A stretch of 64,000 nt of DNA, taken from Lolium rigidum (taxonomy: Eukaryota; Streptophyta; Magnoliopsida; Poales; Poaceae). The notes beneath the pieces are model-generated. The model saw only the letters and a program-made list of their open reading frames with translations, ran no database searches and had not been told where the DNA came from. The DNA lies in the NCBI RefSeq assembly GCF_022539505.1, contig NC_061514.1, positions 219,875,837-219,939,836 of the forward strand, in the 5' to 3' direction. Below, piece by piece: positions 55,935 through 64,000 of the stretch. The stretch's first letter is position 1, and every line of letters begins with the position of its first letter. Both the position numbers and the translations under genes were made by a program.

Positions 55935-57106
55935 GGACAGAGATCCAGTGCCCCCACGTTCACAGGGCACAACGTGACCTGAGGATTCCCATCCACCATT
56001 CGTTTCAATCCAACGGCAAGGAAAGCAACAGCGTGACCCGATTAATTTCTGCTGAACTGAAGAGCTGCAGTGTTCTCTCGAACCTGAAGAAATAGAGAAG
56101 GGAACAGAAGATGATTTCGGTTCCGAGCGCATCTGGCCGGGCCAAAAATGCGTCTGGTACACGCTCCAGCGGAGCGACGCATAGTGACTGGGCCGTTCAC
56201 AACGACGCAAACATGCCTAAATATGCGCCTCACATCCGTCGCGCGGACGCTGCGTGGACGCGTAAAGTGTCCGCTCCCGTCTGGCTGACGTTTCATTGGG
56301 CCCACCTGGCAGTGACCTAGCGTCGATGCGTCTTCTTAGCGGCGCCGCTTCGGCAGTCCGCAGTCGCGTAAAATGGCGATGCCTCGCGTGGCACGCGCTG
56401 TCACCTACCTCTGCGAATGGCGATGCCATGCGTGCCGCGGCCGTCGCGTGCCTCCGACCTATATAAACAGGAGCGCACGCATATCATATCCTCCCACACT
56501 AAACAGCGGTGAGTAGGAGGTTGAGCGGCATCGGCTAGGGTTTAGTGTGGGAGGAGACGATATGCGCGCACCCCTGTATATATATGTCGGAGGCAGGCGA
56601 CGGCCGCTGCACGCGTGGCATCGCCATTCGCAGAGGTAGGTGACGGCGCGCGCCACGCGAGGCATCGCCATTACGCGGCCGCAGACTGCCGAAGCGGCGC
56701 CCTGAGAAGACGCATCGACGCTGGGTCACTGCCAAGCGGGCCCGACGAAATGTTCGCCAGACGCGAGCGGACACTTTACACGTCCAAGCATCGTCCGCGC
56801 GACGGATCCGAGACGCATATTTGGGCATGTTTGCGTCGATGCGAACGGCCCAGTCACTATGCGTCGTCCCGCTTGAGTTTGTACCAGACGCATGTTTGGC
56901 CCGGCCAGATGCGCTCGGAACCGAAATCATCTTCTGTTCCCTTCTCTATTTGTTCAGGTTCGAGAGAACACAACAGCTCTTCAGTTCAGCATAAATTAAT
57001 CGGGTCACGATGTTGCTTTCCTTGCGGTTGGATTGAAACGAATGGTGGATGGGAAGCCTCAAGTCACGCTGTGCCCTATGAACGTGGGGGCACTGGATCT
57101 CTGTCC
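55935..57106. mobile_element. Foldback Mutator-type element, 1172 bp
   Basis: Two inverted arms, 55935-56504 and 56540-57106, make up all but a 35-bp centre. The termini are GGACAGAGATCCAGTGCCCC on each strand, and the arms match along their lengths with scattered differences (for example GATGATTTCGGTTCCGAGCG in both). A perfect 9-bp target duplication is the Mutator-superfamily hallmark. TATATAAAC (56459-56467) on the plus strand and TATATATAC on the minus strand of the other arm face each other across the centre. No transposase is encoded; the frames seen in both strands are mirror images produced by the inverted arms. Confidence 0.9.
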
Positions 57107-57115
57107 AGAAGATAG
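57107..57115. other. 9-bp target duplication AGAAGATAG, right
   Basis: Directly after the right terminus CTCTGTCC. Confidence 0.9.
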
Positions 57116-57233
57116 ATCATGACCATGGTAGTGACCTATATTCAACGTGATGATGATTTGATTTTGCACTCGGCCTTGAACAGAGGTACTAGTACGGTCT
57201 CACAATTTTTTATCATTATACTTGGACCTTAGC

Positions 57234-59940
57234 CAAATTCAAAATCTCATAGCGGCAAAACTTCTCGCCCACAAAATACAAAAATTTCACACGCTTCCAA
57301 ATTCCCATTCTACCCCTGTGGAGATGACAGCAAAGTCGGTTGGTGGGGGGGTCTGCCCGTCATTTTTTGGATCACCACCTCCCTAGCCCGGAAACCCTCG
57401 TAAAAAAAATTCATTTCCCTCAGACCACCCACCGGAACTTCCCAAGTCCCTCTCTCCCACCTCCACGACCACCGCACCGGAACATCCCCGCCGGACTTCC
57501 CTGGCCTACCTGAGGCCTCGCGATCCTCGTCATCCGGCTGCCTGCCGTAGCCGCTTCATCGACGCCTTCATCAACCGGACCGGATCATCCCCGCCGAACC
57601 TCGAAACCATATGCTCATCCAGCAGTCTACCGCAGTCGCTTCAGCTGCCGTATCGTCCACCCCACCGGAGCCGCTTCGCCGGATCCGTCGTCCACCGCAT
57701 CGGATCTTGCTCACCGACACCGCTGTGCATGAACCGGATCTGCTTCACCGGCGCCGTGCATGATCTAAACTCTTCTACTGTCGCTTTTCTATTGCTTGCC
57801 TGCAAGTTCTTGTTTAATCTTGCGGGAACCTGTTTGTGCTAACGACGCGCCGTTACGTTTTTGCAGATGAGATGAGTAAGCATGAAGTGTAATGGCCTTC
57901 TCTCCAACCCCAAGTAGCACATGTAGCGTACTTCATCACCGGATCTATCAACCCCAGGAAGATCTGTTGTGACTCCCACAGAGTGCTTCTCCTAATGTAA
58001 GTCCCTTGTTTTAGCGCCATGTTCTGGGTTCAAATGCTTGTTTGTCTGAAGCTCTTTTAGTTCATTCCTAGATATGACCGTAACCTTGCTATTTTCTAGT
58101 TCATTGCTAACTTTAAGCGATTGAACATTTTGGTTTGCATTCCCTGCTCTGTAGATGTAGCCATCATAACTTCTATCTTGCTCAGTCGTTGTTACAAAAA
58201 TTATAGGCTGCTACTATTTTGTTCATGTCAATCTTGTTCTCCCTGAACATGTTGGTTTGCATTCCCTATACTACAGGTGATGCCATTGTTATTTCTATCT
58301 ACTTCGTCGTAAGCTAACAAAGTAACTGCCTTCTATTAGTTCCCGCATGCTATCGCTCTCGCCATCCCGCCAGTACAAATTTATTTGAACTCGTCACAGC
58401 AGCTACTTCCATCATAATTTTGTCTGCCATCTGATTCTTCAAAAGTTGCAATATTAACTTGTTTCTCTTAATTGGCATGGCGCTCACATATAGAATGGTG
58501 AACATATTGGTGTGCATTCCCTCTTCTATAAGTGCACAGGTGATCCCACTACATTCCGTTTCTGGTCCATCATAAGCCGTAGCATTAACTATCCTCTATG
58601 TGTTGCTCATTACAACTTTATATCCCGAAACAAATTGATTTGTTTCCCTTATCTACAAATTTATGAGTGATGCCATTATAACTCCTATCTGTTTTATTCC
58701 TAGCTATTATAGTAACATCCTGCTATTATTTAGTTCACGGCCAATTTTAAGTAATTGCACATGTTGGTTCGCATTCCCTGCTCTATAGCTTTTGGCATCG
58801 TAACTTTTATATTTGGTTTACATTCCCTGCTCTGTAGATCTAGCCATCATAACTTTATCTTGCTCAGTCGTTGTTACAAAAATTATGGCCTGCTACTATG
58901 TTGTTTGTGCCAATTTTTTACTCCATGAACATGTTGGCTTGCATTCCCTGTACTACAGGTGATGCCATGGTTTTGTATCTAGTTCATTGTAAGCTAACAA
59001 AGTAAGGACTTAGTTTGGCATGCTATCACTCTGCTATCTAGCCTGTAGTACAAATAAACTTGTCATACTACTAGATAATAATTTTGTGTGCCATCTTGTT
59101 CTTCAAAAGCTGCATTATTGACTTGTTTCTCTGACTTGGCATGACGCTCACATATGGAATGTTGAACATATTGGTTTGCATTCCCTCTTATACAAGTTCA
59201 CAGGTGATCACACTATATTCTGTATCTGGTCCATCCTAAGTTCCAACATTAACTATCCTCTATGTGTTGCTCATTACAAGTTTATATCCCAAAACATCTT
59301 GATTTGCATCCCCTTCACTATAAGTTCAGGAGTATTATTTAGTTCACGGCCAATTTGAAGTAATTGCACTTGGCACATGTTGGTTCACATTCCCTCCTCT
59401 TTAGCTTTTGCCATCGTAACTTCTATTTTTGGTTTACATTCCTCGCTTCCGTAGATGTAGCCATCATAACTTCATCTTGCTCAGTCGTTGTTACAAAATT
59501 TATAGCCTGCTACTATGTTGTTCATGCCAATTTTGTACTCCCTGAACATGTTGGTTTGCATGGGACTCGACAGTAGTAAGTCTGCTGTTTCATTTTAACG
59601 TGCTCTGTTATATATTGGCTGTTGGTATGCGGCATGCACTCTTTTTTTTGCTTATTGTGCGCATTACAATGATCTTCTTATAACGATGAAATGATGAGTT
59701 CTAAATTCTTTGGCAAACAATATTGTAGTGGCTTTGCCTTTCCATTGTTGTTGTCTTGACTTGTAATGTCTTTGTTTCAGATATAGGTGCTGCATGGACA
59801 ACTTAAAAGATTGCCGAATGGCTTTCATTGAATTGCTAGGTTTAATTACCATTGAATTTCTCTGGGTTCTGTAATATTTTTTCAAAGCCTTGCAGCTGAT
59901 GTAATATTTAGTTAGTTTTTATAGTTCTTTCGTGCATTTT
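57234..59940 (+). other. Spliced transcription unit, probably inside the CACTA element, non-coding as seen
   Basis: A promoter-like start (AATCTCATAGCGGCAAAACT, 57247) leads to a C-rich leader with CACCGCACCGGAACATCCCC, closely similar to the leader at 37250. An exon at 57867-57996 lies between TTTTTGCAG and GTAAGTCCC. A long intron of tandem repeats follows (about 57997-59780), then an acceptor TTTGTTTCAG and a last exon from 59781 with TGTAATAT-type 3' end words near 59870-59910. No long frame joins the exons: the second exon contains TGA/TAG in each frame tried. It may be a decayed transposon gene or a non-coding transcript. Confidence 0.45.
58120..59575 (+). repeat. Intron made of diverged 620-680-bp repeats with nested short motif
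   Basis: CCATCATAACTT(C)TATCTTGCTCAGTC-type wording occurs near 58160, 58840 and 59460. Within each unit the motif GGTTTGCATTCCCTGCTCTG and variants recur (near 58132, 58252, 58510, 58768, 58817, 58936, 59174, 59384 and 59430). GAACATGTTGGTTTGCATTC marks one position per unit. The motif resembles a pyrimidine-rich acceptor followed by AG. Confidence 0.8.
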
Positions 59941-60119
59941 TTCTATGGTGCTTGTGGTAAGTGAGGCTATCCGACAGAAATCGTGCTGCATAAATATTCT
60001 CAGTATCTAAATCACAAATTCCCATCCCTTAAATGCCCCAATTAAGCGAAATCACATATGTACCGGCCCGCAAAATCCTAAAGCGCCTATTATGCCGTCA
60101 TAAAAACACCAACTAAACG
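59941..60119. other. Short unassigned segment
   Basis: No gene; transition from the transcription unit to the GC-rich motif array. Confidence 0.4.
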
Positions 60120-61160
60120 TGCTGGCCCACTACTTATTGGGCCAGCCCACTTGCTTTAAGGTGGTCCCCACCCACTACTGGGCCGGCCCTGTAACAGAAA
60201 AGTGGGCCCCATAAGCTTATTGGGCCGGCCCGCTAACTCGTCGGGCCAGCCCACCCGATTTGCAGTGGACCCCACATACTAAATGGGCCGGCCCTTTAAC
60301 AGGAAAGTGGGACCCACCCGTGTTTTTGGGCAGGCCCACTACCTTGTTGGGCCGGCCCACTTGCTATATGGTGGACCCCACATACTAAATGGGCCGGCCC
60401 TATAACAGGAAAGTGGGACCCACATGTGTTTTTGGCCCGGCCCACTTGCTATATGGTGGACCCCACATACTAAATGGGCCGGCCCTTTAACACGGATGTG
60501 GGACCCACCTGTGTTTTTGGCCCGGCCAACTTTCTTGTTGGGCCAGCCCACTTGCTATATGGTGGACCCCACATACTAAATGGGCCGGCCCTTTAACAGG
60601 AAAGTGGGACGCACCTGTGTTTTGGCCCGGCCCACTATCTTGTTGGGCCGGCCCACTTGCTACATGGTGGACCCCACTTACTAAATGGGCCGGCCCTTTA
60701 AAAGGAATGTGGGACCCACCTGTGTTTTTGGCCCGGCCCTTTGGCTTGTTGGGCCAGCCCATTTGATCTATTGTGGACCCCACGTACAAAATGGGCCGGC
60801 CCGATAGTAGGAAAGTGGGACCCACATGCTAATTGGGCCGGCCCAATAAATTTTTGGGCCGGCCCACTTGCTTTAAGGTGGACCCCACTTGTTAAATGGG
60901 CCGGCCCGATAACAGGAAAGTGGGTCCCACATGTCTTGTGGGCCGGCCCTTTGGCCAGTTGACCGGTCAAACGAGTGCATCCGGCCCGGCCCACATGCTT
61001 AGTGGGCCGGCCCATTAAAGTTTTGACTAGTCAACCTTAGATGTTAGGCCCGGCCCACGTAACTAATGGACCAGCCCAGCTATATAGTTGACCGGTCAAA
61101 CTAAGTCAGCTGGCCTGGCCCACAAACTTAATGGGCCGGCCCGCTTAAGACGTGGCAGGC
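60120..61160. repeat. Array of GGGCCGGCCC motifs with 105-bp higher period (subterminal repeats)
   Basis: The 10-bp palindrome GGGCCGGCCC occurs more than a dozen times exactly, with many one-base variants such as GGCCCGGCCC and GGGCCAGCCC. Between about 60340 and 60900 it is organised in units of roughly 105 bp (TTGCTATATGGTGGACCCC at 60361, 60447, 60552 and 60657; degraded near 60762 and 60868), alternating with GTGGGACCCAC. It lies next to a CACTA terminus, where such elements carry clustered transposase-binding motifs. The minus-strand frames of about 70-112 codons in this stretch are products of the repeat. Confidence 0.85.
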
Positions 61161-61473
61161 CTCGTGTGGGCCTACCATCTACCACGGGGTTTCAGCCGGT
61201 TAACGCCATTAACTGCCAGTTAACGGCGTCTGCCACGTCTCAGTTTGCATGACGTCAGCAGTCAACGGGCTCCCAGAAACACTTCTGCAACGGTCCGATT
61301 TTCCGTGGCGGAAGGGCGCCCAAACGCAACGGACCGAAAAAATCGTCGTAGGACTTTGCCTGACGCAGTTTGGACAACAGAACCCATATCGTCGGGTTAG
61401 GCCCATAGGCGACGAAAAATACCCCTTAGCGGACGATTTTGGGACGTTGTCTATCAGAACTTTTCTTGTAGTG
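61161..61473. mobile_element. CACTA terminal region (right end as drawn)
   Basis: The last bases, CTTTTCTTGTAGTG in context AACTTTTCTTGTAGTG, read CACTACAAGAAAAGTT on the minus strand, the terminal inverted repeat start of grass CACTA elements. The next three bases, ACA, would be the target duplication. GCGACGAAAAATACCCC and ATTTTGGGACGTTGTC lie just inside. No matching opposite terminus could be found anywhere to the left, so the left limit of the element is unknown or lost. Confidence 0.75.
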
Positions 61474-62765
61474 ACAACAATAGTTTGAGCTTCAGAAGGA
61501 TAAGCATCAAAACCATCACTGTCATAATCATCATCATCTGGAGCATTTGGATCAACATCATCTCAAGTTTCATACTCATTGTCCTCATTAATGATCATAA
61601 CTTTGTGGTTAGGACAATCTCTCTTGAAGTGACCCTTGCCACCACATGTATGACAAGCCATATCGCGGTTGCGCGCTGTTGACATGCTAGAACTAGTTCC
61701 ACTTGCTGCAGGAATGGGCTTCTTTGTGTTGGACACAGTGGAGACCGGCTTGCTAGATGAAGTAGAAACATCCGTAGGGCGCGATGATGGCGCCGTGGAG
61801 GGTGGCGCCCTAGGCGTGTATCGCCCAGCTCCCGTAGCACGACCCTTCATTTGCAGTTCTTCAGCCAACTGTGATTCAGCTTCTCTTGCACGATGTAGCA
61901 CCTCATTCATAGTGGTGTAGTTGTGATGACGCACAATGCCTTTGATGTTAAACTTGAGACCATTCAGAAAATGATGTAGTGTCATCTCAAGAGACTCACG
62001 GACACGGGCACGCTGCATAAGCATCTCCATCTCCATGTAGTAAGCATCAACCGTCATAACACCTTGCTTCAATTGGGTCAACTTGTCAAACACGGAACAC
62101 AAGTAATTGGTAGGAACAAAACGAGCTCTCATGGCCGCCTTCATAGCACGCCATGTGATAATAGGCAGCTCACCATCTTCTTCTCGAGCACGAACAAGTC
62201 CATCCCACCAACGCAATGCACAACCATCAAATTCAGAGGAAGCAAGCTTGACCTTCCTATCTTCAGTATAATCATGTAAACGCCATAATCTCTCAATCTT
62301 CAGCTCCCATGTGAGATATTGTTCAACATCAGTACCTCCTTCAAATCTGGGAATTGAGAACTTGGGCTTACCCAAACCATCTTCTTGTTGGTTTGGAAGA
62401 ATACGTTGGGCTCCGACGGGGACAAAACCACGACCACGGAAATTATCACCAACACCACGGCCAATACCACAACCCATACCACGTCCTTGAGCATTAGCAG
62501 CGTCCGCATTAGTACATATCTCACCAACGGCGTTAGTCAGAGTTTGTATAGATGCTTGAAGAGTCGTCATTGATGTTTGAATGGTGTTAACCGCTGTAGT
62601 AGCTTCATCGACCTTCAAGTGGACACTCTGAATATCCTTGTCCAATGCTTCATTAGCAACACGGATTTCACGTTGTACATGATCACGAAGTCCCTCATAT
62701 TCCAGCCAAGTAATTGTTGCAGTTGGATCCTTTTTCTGCATCACATCAACATCCTCAGAAGACAT
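61474..62765 (-). pseudogene. gag: gag of a third gypsy element, stopped early and cut by the CACTA end
   Basis: The frame from 62765 encodes 400 residues starting MSSEDVDVMQKKDPTATITW. A coiled-coil-like part lies at about residues 45-85, a Gly/Arg stretch (GRGMGCGIGRGVGDNFRGRG) near 93-112, the retrotransposon gag domain at about 140-290 (ALRWWDGLVRAREED, AMRARFVP), and a CCHC zinc knuckle CHTCGGKGHFKRDC at 371-384 for RNA binding. A TGA stands at 61563-61565, but the same frame stays open for some 30 acidic codons (DDVDPNAPDDDDYDSDGFDA) up to 61474, where the CACTA element begins. The stop is thus premature and the protease-polymerase part lies beyond the insertion, not in this window. Confidence 0.85.
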
Positions 62766-63684
62766 GATTAGTAGGTTAGTGCACTAAACAAAAATCTTTG
62801 GTGGTACTCTCACAACTCACTCAAAACTGATAAGAAAGGTAAATCTTACCGCTCCAAAGTGAATTAGTATTGCTTACCAACTTGGATTGACGGACTAGTG
62901 CACCGATGTAGCGAAGCGAATATCAAGGGTAGAGAACAAATCACACGACAAAGCAAGATATATGTGGGGCTGTAGGTAGGCTACCTATTTGCACCAATAA
63001 TAACCTCTAGCGCTGACCGTAGACAACCAATGATACTCACACAAGGCGATAAATGTGGCAATGCAACTATATGTAGGAAAGGTTGCAATGCACGAGAGAG
63101 ACGCTAACAAAGCTCAACGAGACAGGCACAAGATTACTCAACTACTGGTGCAGTAAAGAAAACTTAGGCCGTCACTTGATTCTAATAGCACTTCACTTTT
63201 CTTTTTGGATTTTCTTTTTGTATAACACGCAGCTATGTAGCTCTTTTTGCTTCTTTTCTATTTTCTTTTTTTATTATTTTATGACTCAACTCCTTGATAA
63301 CACGGCCAACAGAAATTGCAAAGCACCGATAACCTAACGAGCAGCCTATCGAGCGGTAAAACTAGTTTCTTCTGGGGAAGTTCCTGGTCACTTATATCGA
63401 AAGGCTGTGTCTATGGTTAGGAACAAGCACACTGTACGCTATGTGGACTCGGAGTAACAAAAAATGAAACTAGATGATAGTGGAGACTCAAACCCTAACA
63501 ATACTAGATGGAAGAAAAAGATACGGAAAAAACAACTACGAAAAGCAACTAAAAATCGAAATTAGTGCAATCTAAGGCTATGGAAAACCCTAACCCTAAC
63601 TTTTTATGGCTTTTTCTGGATAGGAAACACTCACAACTCAACTATGGGGTGGATTGTGGATGGCTTACCGAGGAAACGCTGAAA
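62766..63684 (-). other. Leader of the third gypsy element
   Basis: About 0.9 kb between the primer site and the gag start, read on the minus strand. It has stops in all frames and an A-rich/T-rich tract at 63195-63285. No gene. Confidence 0.6.
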
Positions 63685-63694
63685 TCTGATACCA
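63685..63694 (-). other. tRNA-Met-type primer site of the third element
   Basis: TCTGATACCA on the plus strand, TGGTATCAGA on the minus strand, three bases inside the LTR boundary. Confidence 0.75.
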
Positions 63695-63697
63695 AGA

Positions 63698-64000
63698 TGA
63701 TAAGGGGTTGCCCGATCTTCTCAGTAAGCGACGGGTGGTGATGAACACGCGATGGTAGCAACGGATGGAATCGATGATATGAGGAGGATAACTTGTATGA
63801 CGTCGACGAAGTCTCTCGATTGATTCCTGTCGCCAATGCAACAGCTCCCAACCCTGCAAGATATTCGCAACTCCACACACTTGCGCACGTAGCCGCCGAC
63901 CACGAAACGGTAGATTGCAATCTTCTAATCCCCAATGGAATAGGAGATCACACAAACTTTCAGTAGCATAAAACTCCAGATCGCAATGAATTGGAGAGTT
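63698..64000 (-). repeat. 5' LTR of the third element, cut by the window edge
   Basis: Starts TGATAAGGGGTTGCCC, so on the minus strand the LTR ends ...CCCCTTATCA. It continues past the window end. Content is GC-moderate with no further landmark. Confidence 0.7.

Noticed and set aside
60339..61015. Minus-strand frames of 70-112 codons with repeated GPAHLVCGVHH-type text
   Set aside because: Periodic peptide text produced by the 105-bp GC-rich repeat, not a protein.

Overview
This window is repeat-dominated plant nuclear DNA, most likely from a pooid grass (wheat, barley, rye, oat or ryegrass relatives). The evidence is that nearly every base can be assigned to nested transposable elements of grass type: LTRs opening TGATACGTCTCCGACG with tRNA-Asp-type primer sites (Athila lineage, resembling the Triticeae Sabrina/WHAM/Fatima group from memory), a Ty3/gypsy element with very long LTRs, a CACTA end, Stowaway, hAT and Mutator-type elements, SINE and LINE fragments. 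Two assembly-level points matter: a run of exactly 100 Ns (1701-1800) separates two unrelated truncated LTRs, and no intact host protein-coding gene is visible anywhere.

Layout. 1-280 is a 49-bp minisatellite; 340-1700 is a truncated minus-strand LTR ending in the gap. 1801-15830 is a chain LTR-internal-LTR-partial internal of a non-autonomous gypsy-type element with 5.65-kb LTRs and only 2.2 kb of internal DNA (a LARD-like design). 15936-36330 is a large composite of about 330-bp tandem monomers joined to a non-repeating 'head' block. It occurs in both orientations and is interrupted by a complete 8.3-kb Athila-lineage element (18594-26907, TSD CCAGG) and by a block of MITE, LINE-fragment and captured-ORF DNA (30336-31765). 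36549-40676 is a 1.8-kb tandem duplication whose second copy carries a 497-bp hAT-type element, the first copy preserving the empty site. 39838-46632 is a second, minus-strand Athila-lineage element (TSD ACCCC) lacking gag and protease, inserted in a gene-like first exon.

46638-55925 is lower-copy-looking DNA with exon-like fragments, a small Copia/TRIM-like element, a SINE fragment, a tRNA-related SINE head, a probable Helitron end and decayed coiled-coil coding fragments. 55935-57106 is a foldback element made almost wholly of two 570-bp inverted arms with a perfect 9-bp target duplication (Mutator-type). 57234-61473 looks like a plus-strand spliced transcription unit followed by a dense array of GGGCCGGCCC motifs and a CACTA terminus; this has landed inside the gag gene of a third, minus-strand gypsy element (61474 to beyond 64000).

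The genes do not form a pathway. What the window records is an order of events: insertions into insertions, a duplication that postdates one retrotransposon and predates a hAT insertion, LTR chains produced by recombination, and decay of gag/protease reading frames by stops and frameshifts. All family names are from recognition of motifs, not from database searches.
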